A DNA stretch of 29,423 nt from a virus: positions 1 through 29,423 of IMG/VR virus record IMGVR_UViG_3300046516_001015. One strand, given 5' to 3'. The translations under genes were made by a program, and so were the position numbers. Of this stretch, positions 7,933 through 14,776 are shown piece after piece. Below the pieces are notes generated by a model. It saw only the letters and a list, made by a program, of their open reading frames with translations, searched no databases and was not told the origin of the DNA. Within the stretch, counting starts at the first letter, position 1; the number at the start of each line of letters is the position of its first letter.

Positions 7933-8355
7933 TTGGCTGCAACGAACTTTGGCCAATTCTGGCCCTCGGCCTGGACGACGGATAGCGTCATTACCGGCCT
8001 GTCGGTCACGTCCGGCGCGAACAGCCCGAACAGTGCGACGATCAAGAACTCGGCCGCCTCGCCGAACGAGGTCCTCGACACCGAGTGTGAGATCACGGTC
8101 ACCTATGGCGGCACGATCACCGGTGGCGGCGCAATCGTCTATATCTGCCGCGAGTGCAACGGGGGTTTTGAGTCACCCGCCAACGACGCACCTTACAGTT
8201 TCTTGCTCCCGGTCGTCGCCTCGGCCACATGCAAACGAGTCTTCACGGTCCCCGGTCGCGTTGGCGGTTTTCAGATCGTGGTCGGAAGTCCCTCCGGAAC
8301 CCCGCTCTCGGCCGTCACTCTCTATTCGCGGCAATCTCAGGGACAGTCCGGATGA
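7933..8355 (+). CDS. Virion-associated hypothetical protein, 140 aa
   Basis: TTG is the start: an ideal GGAGG lies at 7921-7925, seven bases before it, and no better ATG or GTG is available in frame. The sequence is rich in Ser, Thr, Gly and Val with alternating hydrophobics (TDSVITGLSVTSGANSPN, CEITVTYGGTITGGGAIVY), consistent with a beta-sandwich. The Cys residues at CRECNGGF may form a disulphide or bind metal. It overlaps the next gene by ATGA. Probably a decoration or fibre component; the function is not proven. Confidence 0.65.
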   Translation: MAATNFGQFWPSAWTTDSVITGLSVTSGANSPNSATIKNSAASPNEVLDTECEITVTYGGTITGGGAIVYICRECNGGFESPANDAPYSFLLPVVASATCKRVFTVPGRVGGFQIVVGSPSGTPLSAVTLYSRQSQGQSG

Positions 8356-9128
8356 ACGATAGTCCTATCGGCGAGGTCCTCAAACCGATCGAGCCGGAAT
8401 TCTCGCACGACCTGGAATTGCAGCGCGGGCCGGGCCCGGGCTCGGTCTGGCCGTTCTGGGATCGGGCGGGGACTCAGGTGACCAGTTTCTCCAACTCGCG
8501 GCAACCGCTCACGCTCACGGCGGCGACCTGGACGCGCGGCCTCTATGGGCCAGCGGTCGCGTTCAACGGAACGAGCTCGACCGGCTATGCGGCCGCCGCG
8601 GCCACCCCGGTAAACAATCAGACCTGGCTCTTACGGTTCATGCCCACGAATATCAATTCGACCTTTCAATGTCTCGCGTGTGTGGCGGACGCTGGCAACA
8701 CGAACCCCCTCAAACTCTATATCTGGCTCTCGAATCAACTGGCCCTTTATCAGTCGAGTCAGACCGTGGGCACGACCACGCTTGTTTCGGGGACCTGGTA
8801 TGTCGTGGCGATGACGCTTGACGGCACCACGGCCCGCCTTTACCTGAACGGATCGCTCGAGGTGACCAAAACGCTGACTGTTCCGCTCGTGGGTGTTTTT
8901 GAGATCGGGGCCTCCAGTACCGTGCAATTCCTCTTCGGCCTGATCGATTATTGCGAGCTCTTGCCCTATGCGTTGAGCGCGGACGACGTCGCAATCCGGT
9001 CCCTGGATATCGTCGCCGGGGTCCGACCGCGCCGGTCGCTGTTCGCGGCCAGTCCTGGCACGCCTCCCGGATTCTCGCCGGGCCGGATCGGAAGATCGAA
9101 CGTCGTCCTCGGCACGGGGGTTTATTAG
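8352..9128 (+). CDS. LamG/concanavalin-like lectin-fold virion protein
   Basis: The ATG at 8352 overlaps the previous stop (ATGA) and gives 258 residues. After a short N-terminal arm, residues about 30-225 look like a LamG-type jelly roll. The diagnostic strands are GTWYVVAMTLDGTTARLYLN and FLFGLIDYCELLPYALSADD, the usual 'calculate change / draw ornament' pattern of LamG_3 domains. Such domains bind sugars and are common on capsids and tail fibres. The C-terminal ~35 residues are Pro/Gly/Arg-rich and probably disordered. Position after the coat gene suggests a head-surface adhesin or decoration protein. The fold is fairly sure, the ligand unknown. Confidence 0.7.
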   Translation: MNDSPIGEVLKPIEPEFSHDLELQRGPGPGSVWPFWDRAGTQVTSFSNSRQPLTLTAATWTRGLYGPAVAFNGTSSTGYAAAAATPVNNQTWLLRFMPTNINSTFQCLACVADAGNTNPLKLYIWLSNQLALYQSSQTVGTTTLVSGTWYVVAMTLDGTTARLYLNGSLEVTKTLTVPLVGVFEIGASSTVQFLFGLIDYCELLPYALSADDVAIRSLDIVAGVRPRRSLFAASPGTPPGFSPGRIGRSNVVLGTGVY

Positions 9129-9129
9129 C

Positions 9130-9723
9130 GTGTTCCGACGTAACGTAGCGGGCCAGAACCTCGGCCTGGTCCTGGTCAACGCGTCGACCGGTGCGGCCCT
9201 GACCGGGGCGACCATCGCGGTCAAGCGGGTCGTCGACGGGGCCGCGCAAGCCTCGGCGACCGGTGTCGTGACCGAGGCGGGAGGCGGCCAGTACAATTTC
9301 GCCCCCTCGGCCGCCGACACCAACGGCAATAGTGTCTCGTTCCTGTTCACGGCCACGGGGGCGGTCCCGGTGGAAAAGACGGTCCTGTGTACGGCGTGCG
9401 ATCCGACCTCAGCGGCCAGCTTCGGAATCACGAACCTCGACGCGGCGGTCTCGACCCGCTCGACCTATGCGGGGGGTCCGGTCGCCAGTGTGGCCGCCCC
9501 CGTGGCGATCGCCGCGGCGGGCCTGGATAACGTGGTCGTCGAGGCCGGGATCAATGCGCGGCAAGCGCTGGCCGAGGTCCTCGCGGCCTCGGCGGGCGTG
9601 GTCGCCGGCATGGGGACCGGGACCGTCGTCATCAAGGGCGGGGGCGTGGCCGCGACCCGCATTTCCGCCACCACGGACGTCGATGGCAACCGGATCGCGG
9701 TCACCCTGACCCCGCCAGCCTAG
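9130..9723 (+). CDS. Hypothetical virion protein with Ig-like N-terminus
   Basis: A 197-residue protein with a GTG start one base after the preceding stop. Residues about 8-85 (VNASTGAALTGATIAVKRVV ... GGGQYNFAPSAADTNG) resemble a carboxypeptidase-regulatory/Ig-like beta sandwich. The C-terminal part (NARQALAEVLAASAG, VVIKGGGVAATRIS, DVDGNRIAVTL) resembles a short domain found at the end of many phage structural proteins, with a helix followed by strands. The sequence is Ala/Gly/Val-rich, suiting a repetitive virion surface protein. The exact role is not known. Confidence 0.6.
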   Translation: MFRRNVAGQNLGLVLVNASTGAALTGATIAVKRVVDGAAQASATGVVTEAGGGQYNFAPSAADTNGNSVSFLFTATGAVPVEKTVLCTACDPTSAASFGITNLDAAVSTRSTYAGGPVASVAAPVAIAAAGLDNVVVEAGINARQALAEVLAASAGVVAGMGTGTVVIKGGGVAATRISATTDVDGNRIAVTLTPPA

Positions 9724-9933
9724 CGCACCGAACCGCAACGAACCACCGGCCGACCGTCGCCCGGGCCCCCTGTTTTCGCTTCTGGTCGGGTGGACCGGGG
9801 CCAGCTCGGGGCGGCCGGCTGGCCCGGAACCGGCGGGCCGTCGCCCGCGGACCTCTCTGGTTCACCGAACCAGTGGCCGAGACAACCGCGGGGGCGGTCC
9901 GCCGGCCCGCTCACGAGCTCGAGGGATTCGACC
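9724..9933 (+). other. Intergenic region with a small perfect hairpin
   Basis: About 210 bases without a credible gene, unusual in this packed operon. It contains a perfect 7-bp stem with a 3-base loop, CTGGTTC-ACC-GAACCAG (9857-9873), with no T run after it. The rest is GC-rich with no clear promoter. A purine-rich GAGGGA (9920-9925) serves as ribosome binding site of the next gene. It may be a processing or regulatory element, or the remains of a lost gene. Confidence 0.4.
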
Positions 9934-10314
9934 ATGCCCACGTTCACGCGGACCGAGGCGGACGTTCTCGGGACGTTTGCGGCCCCCGTGGCGATTGCGG
10001 CCGGGGCGAGCTCGACGACCGGGCCCCTCGACCTGACCGGGGCGAACACGTCCGACGGGGTCTTGACGGTCGTCCTCATCATCGGCGGGACCGCCCCCTC
10101 GACCCCGCCGACCGTGACGTTCAACGAATCGCTCGACGGGACCAATTACGAGGGGGTCTTGACGGTCGTGTGTGCCAACGTCGCGAGCACGCGCTATAGC
10201 TACCCGTATACCCCGAGTCACCCGGCGGTCAAGAAAGTCACGGCCACCGTGACCAATGGCGCGACGACCGGCATAACCGCCTATGCCCAGACCTCGACCC
10301 GGGCGATCGCCTGA
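9934..10314 (+). CDS. Hypothetical virion protein, 126 aa
   Basis: The ATG at 9934 sits eight bases after a GAGGGA site, better than the upstream in-frame start. The protein is all-beta by pattern (VAIAAGASSTTGPLDLTGAN, GVLTVVLIIGGTAPS, VTFNESLDGTNYE) and ends AYAQTSTRAIA. The motif around NESLDGTNYEGVLTVVCANV is reminiscent of small phage proteins that act as decoration or head-tail accessory subunits. It is two bases from the next gene. Function unassigned. Confidence 0.6.
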   Translation: MPTFTRTEADVLGTFAAPVAIAAGASSTTGPLDLTGANTSDGVLTVVLIIGGTAPSTPPTVTFNESLDGTNYEGVLTVVCANVASTRYSYPYTPSHPAVKKVTATVTNGATTGITAYAQTSTRAIA

Positions 10315-10316
10315 CC

Positions 10317-12173
10317 ATGTCGATTCTCGCCCCTCCGGGGATTCAACCGCGGATCGTGCGGGGCCGGGGCGCGCCCACCAACTGGTATTACCTCGCCGGA
10401 GGCGGCCGGGCCGACCCCTCGGGGGCCTCGGGGTTCCGGGACGTGTTCGACCTGGTCGTCGGGGTCGCGGGCCGCCGGCAAAGCCTCGCGGGGCCTCCCG
10501 GGGCGACCTATATCGACGGGCCATACGGCAAGTGCCTGGACCTGACCGGGGCGGGGTGGTGTGACGTCACGACCCCGCCGATGAACAGCTCGGCGGCCTG
10601 GACGATCACGGCCACGGCGAGGACAAAACCCACGGTTGCCGGAGGGGTCCTCTATAACCTCGGCAGCGATGTCACGGGGTTCGGCCTCGGGGTCGGGGGC
10701 GGGACGTGGGACGATACGGCAAACAATATCGTCGTCTTCATTGCGAATGTCGCCTGGTTTGCGGCCCCCTCGGCCCCGATCGGTTCCGGCTGGTTCACGG
10801 CCTCGGTCACGTTCGACCGGGCCACACTTCAGACAATCATATACTTGAATGGTCGCCTGGTCAGGTCCGGGGCAATCCCCGGGATGCCGGCCGATCTGAG
10901 GCCCGGCGAGCGGGCCGGGATCGGGGGGTACTATAACGGCCGCCCGTTCGGCGGATTGCCTTACGAGGCGTTCACGGGTCAGGTCGCCGACGTCAAGTTT
11001 TACAACTATGCCCAGACCCCCGGCCAGGTCGCCCGCGACCATGCCGACCCGTTCTGGCGGTTGCGGCCCCCCCTGGCTGGCGGAACCACGGTCGAATGGC
11101 TGAGCGGGGCGGGCGTCCTGCCGGATATCGGCGGGGTTTCCTACAACGGGCCGCAATATTGGGGGCCCCGCTACTTCGGGACCGGCTATTACCTCACCGG
11201 CCCGGCCCCGATCATCACGCCCACGACCGGGGTTTACAACGGGCCGGAATACTGGGGCGTTCCTTACTTCGGAACCGGCTATTTCTTGACGGGCCCCGCC
11301 CCGATCATTCCGCCCTCGGATTTCCTCATCGGCGGCTGGTTCACGACCGAGGCCGAGCAATCGGCGGTCAACCCGTGGGGGGTCGATCCCGAGGAGACGA
11401 TCCTCTATGACCCGGGGCCGGGGCCCGTCTCACGGCCCGCCCCGCGGCCCGCCCCGACCGCGATCACGGTCCTCGGGGCGGATTGCTCGAGCATCCCGGG
11501 CCCGCCCGTGACCGATCCCCTCGACTCGACCGGGGCGGACCTCATTGTCCTCATGACGGTCAACGCGGGATTCCTGCCCGATATCGATATCGTTGACACG
11601 TATAGCAATATCTGGACCTTATGGGACGAACAGCTCAGTTTCGATACCTTGCCGACAAAGCTCTGGTATTGCTCCCGACCCGTGACCGGCCCGGGTCATA
11701 CGTTCGCGACGACGCAACCGATTTCCGCGATCGGGGTCATTCTCGCGGCGGGGTCGGACAACGAGCCGGAGGGGAATTGCGTGGGGGCCTCGAGCTCCGG
11801 GACCGACGACGTGACCAGCATCCGGCCCGGAGTGGTCCACCCGGCTTTTGACGGGGCCCTCCTGGTCGCCTGTCTCGCGAACATCTCGGACCGGGCCCAG
11901 GCGATCGATAGCGGTTACACGATCCTGACCGCCCGCGGGGACGGCTCGACCGCGTTTGCAATCGCCTGGCTGGCCCAGGGGTCGGCCGCCCCGGAGAACC
12001 CGACGTTTTCCTGGACCACCCCCGAGCAAGCGGGCGCGATGGGGGCGGCATTTTACCCCGCCGGCGCGACCCCGGCCCCGCTCGAGGCGGGGGACTGGTT
12101 CACGACCGTTGCCGAGCAATCGGCCCAGGACCCGTGGGGCGTCGACCCGGAATCCTCGACCTTGCTCAACTGA
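10317..12173 (+). CDS. Large LamG-domain virion protein with internal repeats
   Basis: A 618-residue modular protein. Residues about 55-245 form a LamG-like jelly roll, with WFTASVTFDRATLQTIIYLN as the diagnostic strands and AFTGQVADVKFYNYAQTPGQ as the closing one. Two tandem 31-residue repeats begin at Y276 and Y307 (YNGPxYWGxxYFGTGY then LTGPAPII). A second repeat pair, WFTTxAEQSAxxPWGVDPE, occurs at about 341-360 and again at the very C-terminus (594-613). It brackets a beta-rich domain (about 380-585) that starts AITVLGADCSSIPGPP. The design looks like a fibre or adhesin with anchor-like repeats around domains. It is the largest unknown in the head region and may be a head fibre; the receptor is unknown. 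Confidence 0.7.
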   Translation: MSILAPPGIQPRIVRGRGAPTNWYYLAGGGRADPSGASGFRDVFDLVVGVAGRRQSLAGPPGATYIDGPYGKCLDLTGAGWCDVTTPPMNSSAAWTITATARTKPTVAGGVLYNLGSDVTGFGLGVGGGTWDDTANNIVVFIANVAWFAAPSAPIGSGWFTASVTFDRATLQTIIYLNGRLVRSGAIPGMPADLRPGERAGIGGYYNGRPFGGLPYEAFTGQVADVKFYNYAQTPGQVARDHADPFWRLRPPLAGGTTVEWLSGAGVLPDIGGVSYNGPQYWGPRYFGTGYYLTGPAPIITPTTGVYNGPEYWGVPYFGTGYFLTGPAPIIPPSDFLIGGWFTTEAEQSAVNPWGVDPEETILYDPGPGPVSRPAPRPAPTAITVLGADCSSIPGPPVTDPLDSTGADLIVLMTVNAGFLPDIDIVDTYSNIWTLWDEQLSFDTLPTKLWYCSRPVTGPGHTFATTQPISAIGVILAAGSDNEPEGNCVGASSSGTDDVTSIRPGVVHPAFDGALLVACLANISDRAQAIDSGYTILTARGDGSTAFAIAWLAQGSAAPENPTFSWTTPEQAGAMGAAFYPAGATPAPLEAGDWFTTVAEQSAQDPWGVDPESSTLLN

Positions 12174-12198
12174 CCCGACCCGACCCGAGGCCCCGGCC

Positions 12199-13068
12199 AT
12201 GCCAGCGCTGTTGACGTTGCAAGTCGCCCAGGGGGCCGCGCGTGACTGGATCTTGCAGATTCATAACGCGACCCCGGACGGGCCTCCGTGGTCGGTCGAT
12301 AACCCCTCGCCGTTTCGACTGACCGACCTTATCACCACGACCTTATCGGCCGGCCAGGATCAAGCTCCGCTCCTGACGCTTACCCCGACCTGGCTCGACG
12401 TGGTCGCGGCCACGTATACGCTCTCGATCGATAACGCTCAGTCGGGCGCGATCGTCCCGAGCATGTATTACGCCACCACGGCGGTCGCCCGGGGCGGAAA
12501 ATCCGGCGAGGCCAGCCGGTTCCGGATCCAGATCCTTTCGTCGGCCGGGACGCGGTTGACGGGCCCGGTCTATTGCACCTTTCAACAGCTCGTGAACTAT
12601 GCGGCCTGGATCCAGGACCTGCAAGACACCAACGACATGGCCGGTTTCCTGGGCCAGCGGGTCCGGGCCCGGTCGTGGCTCGACGATGTTTTGGTGTCGC
12701 GGTACCGGCCGGGCGGGGGGTACCTCTTGCCGGGCGACCCGGGGTCCGGGGCCTATTACGTGGGGGCCGGATCGCTGAATACCTCGACGAAGTGGTTCCG
12801 GGATATCCTCGCGGCCAATACGGGGGTCGATGGCGGGACCGCCTTGATTTGCCACGATCAAGTTATCGAGATTGTGTGTTCTTATGCTATCTATCTGATC
12901 TGTCGCGACGAGGTCTCGAGGCGGGACGACAACCCCTATATCAAGCTGGGGAGCGGGTTTTACCGATCGGCGAGCAGCATGGTCAAAACTTTGATTGCCG
13001 AAGTGGATACGAACGCGGACGGGATTGGTGAGTATATGATTAACTGTGGGGCGACGTCCCTCCGATGA
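12199..13068 (+). CDS. Two-part virion protein with a connector-like C-terminus
   Basis: The ATG at 12199 follows a GAGG site, and the frame upstream of it is antisense-like arginine/proline-rich noise. The product is 289 residues. Residues 1-115 are a beta domain (LTLQVAQGAARDWILQIHN) similar in style to the N-terminal domains that start phage baseplate or fibre proteins. Residues about 130-289 are helical (FLGQRVRARSWLDDVLVSRY, HDQVIEIVCSYAIYLICRDE) and resemble small head-tail connector/adaptor proteins. Position, just before the tail terminator gene, fits a head-completion role. The fused N-terminal domain is odd for a connector. Overlaps the next gene by ATGA. Confidence 0.55.
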   Translation: MPALLTLQVAQGAARDWILQIHNATPDGPPWSVDNPSPFRLTDLITTTLSAGQDQAPLLTLTPTWLDVVAATYTLSIDNAQSGAIVPSMYYATTAVARGGKSGEASRFRIQILSSAGTRLTGPVYCTFQQLVNYAAWIQDLQDTNDMAGFLGQRVRARSWLDDVLVSRYRPGGGYLLPGDPGSGAYYVGAGSLNTSTKWFRDILAANTGVDGGTALICHDQVIEIVCSYAIYLICRDEVSRRDDNPYIKLGSGFYRSASSMVKTLIAEVDTNADGIGEYMINCGATSLR

Positions 13069-13292
13069 CCGAGGACGAACGAACCGAGGACGCACGGAGC
13101 GCGATCCTCGAGCTCCTCGAGCATGAAGGCCGCCCGCTCACGGCTGGCGAATTGCTGTGTTTCATGCGGGGCCGGCGGATCACACCGCTCTTTCGGAACC
13201 AGGTCCTCGCCGATCTGATAAAGGACGGATTGATTGAACAAGTGTCGCTTCCCGTGATCCGTATTCTGGTCGCTTACAAGATCGCCACATGA
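13065..13292 (+). CDS. Small winged-helix-like protein, 75 aa
   Basis: Coupled at both ends by ATGA overlaps. The sequence (EDARSAILELLEHEGRPLTAGELL ... VLADLIKDGLIEQ, both read in parts) has the helix-turn-helix then wing pattern of small DNA-binding winged-helix domains. A DNA-binding fold inside the head-tail junction genes is unexpected. It may instead be a structural helical adaptor. It resembles in design the winged-helix ORF at 27759-28058. Function open. Confidence 0.55.
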   Translation: MTEDERTEDARSAILELLEHEGRPLTAGELLCFMRGRRITPLFRNQVLADLIKDGLIEQVSLPVIRILVAYKIAT

Positions 13293-13792
13293 ACCCAGTC
13301 ACGTCGCCCCGCCTCAAGCTCCCGACCGCCCCCGAGACGGCGGTCTTTCGGGCGATCCTCGCCCAGCTCCAACGCGACCCGACCCTCTCGCGCGTGATCC
13401 CGCCGGACAACTGGCACACGTACAACGGCGATCCCCGATCGAAGCGGCCGCCGGCGCATGTCGGGCCCGAAATCTGGATATGGCCGACCGGCGGGCCCTC
13501 GGCCTGGTGGACGGAGGGGGCCCAGCTCACCCCGCTTTATCTGAACGTCGAGTACGTGATCCCCACCAATTGCGTCGACGACCCCGCCAACCTCTGGCAT
13601 GCCCTCCGCAAGGCCCTCTATTCGGGGGCCCCGGCCGAGGACATCCCGTTCTATCAAAAGCTGATCCAGGCCGGGGCGGTTACCGGCCTCACGTCGTTTT
13701 CTCTGGGCGGGTTCGACGCCAACCCCGAGGAGGCCGGGGAACTGTACCGGGCCAACGGGCAAATGCGGATCGACATACGTATCGACACATAA
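13289..13792 (+). CDS. Probable tail terminator / tail completion protein
   Basis: A 167-residue protein encoded between connector and tail tube genes, the standard place for the tail terminator that caps the growing tail. The pattern TAPETAVFRAILAQLQRDPT at the start (helix), a strand set PEIWIWPTGG and LYLNVEYVIPT, a helix NLWHALRKALYSG and final strands QMRIDIRID matches the alpha/beta fold of such proteins. Length is normal. Coupled by ATGA to the preceding gene and followed by a strong tail-tube ribosome binding site. Assigned by position and fold style. Confidence 0.6.
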   Translation: MNPVTSPRLKLPTAPETAVFRAILAQLQRDPTLSRVIPPDNWHTYNGDPRSKRPPAHVGPEIWIWPTGGPSAWWTEGAQLTPLYLNVEYVIPTNCVDDPANLWHALRKALYSGAPAEDIPFYQKLIQAGAVTGLTSFSLGGFDANPEEAGELYRANGQMRIDIRIDT

Positions 13793-13804
13793 GGAGTTAC
13801 CACG

Positions 13805-14773
13805 ATGGCGGTCCGCGAGTTCGTGTACATTGTCCAGGAATCGGCCTACATGGTCCCGGTCACGACCCCGGTCGTCGGGACCTCGGCCTTTTTCCTCCGG
13901 CTCGACGGCGGGAACGCATTCACCATGCGGCCCAAACCCCTGGTCGTGAAAGTGCCGAGGGGGGGCGGCCAGGCGACCCAGGCATACACGGTCTCGGGAA
14001 AGACCGAGGTCAAGGGGACCTTGAAGACGATCTTTTATGCGAGTCAAGCGTCGTTCATGCTCGGCTGGGCCGCGACCCCGCTCAACATAGGCTTGACCGC
14101 CCCGTGGACCTATGCGGGGACCGTGGGGGACCTCGCCTCATGCACGATTTACCACGGGATCGCCCGCTCGGACGGGACGGTCAAGCGGCGCGCCTATCTG
14201 GGATGCAAGATCACCGACTGGACCCTCGACCAGAGTTCCGACAACCAGCAGGGGAGCTTGTCGCTGGGGATTCAAGCCTCGACCCCGCAAGGGAACACGT
14301 TCGATTCCTCGATCGACCCCGACGCGACCATTGCCCCGGCCCCGCTCGATTCGCAATACCCGATCGATCCATACCTCTTTACTCACACAAAGGGGCACCT
14401 GACGATCGGGTCGGCGAGGACTCAATACGATTCATTGAGTATCAAGAGTACGAACAAGCTCGATCCGCGCTGGTTCGAGAATCGATTCTTGAGCGTCATC
14501 CCGTTCTTTGGCCGGGCGACAACGATCGAATCGTCGCTTTACTACAAACCGACCCCGGACGATCGCACGAGTTACGAGAACCTGACCGCGGCCACGGCCT
14601 CGATCAAGTGGGACAACGGGACGCATAGCGCGCTGTTCACGCTGGATGCGAACAACGTATTCAGTACCGTGGATGACGATTTGGGCCTCGATACGGTTTA
14701 CCTGCAAAAAGGGACGATCGAGAACCAGTGGGACCCATCGGCATCGAACGATTTTACGTGGGCGTTCACCTGA
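13805..14773 (+). CDS. Major tail (tube) protein
   Basis: A 322-residue protein with the strongest ribosome binding site in the late operon (AAGGAGTTACCACG before the ATG at 13805), expected for a protein made in hundreds of copies. The N-terminus AVREFVYIVQESAYMVPV and the segment KTEVKGTLKTIFYASQASFM are typical of tube proteins, in which a beta sandwich stacks into rings. The C-terminal half (about 200-322) has further strands ending SNDFTWAFT, perhaps an extra surface domain, since simple tubes are often 150-250 residues. Its presence with a tape measure indicates a long-tailed phage. Confidence 0.7.
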   Translation: MAVREFVYIVQESAYMVPVTTPVVGTSAFFLRLDGGNAFTMRPKPLVVKVPRGGGQATQAYTVSGKTEVKGTLKTIFYASQASFMLGWAATPLNIGLTAPWTYAGTVGDLASCTIYHGIARSDGTVKRRAYLGCKITDWTLDQSSDNQQGSLSLGIQASTPQGNTFDSSIDPDATIAPAPLDSQYPIDPYLFTHTKGHLTIGSARTQYDSLSIKSTNKLDPRWFENRFLSVIPFFGRATTIESSLYYKPTPDDRTSYENLTAATASIKWDNGTHSALFTLDANNVFSTVDDDLGLDTVYLQKGTIENQWDPSASNDFTWAFT

Positions 14774-14776
14774 CCG

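Noticed and set aside
6418-7956. 512-codon open frame on the - strand
   Set aside because: Mirror frame of the coat protein and the next gene; no recognisable domain.
8352-12173. Diversity-generating retroelement targeting the LamG proteins
   Set aside because: LamG/lectin-like folds are possible targets, but no reverse transcriptase and no template repeat is present in the window.
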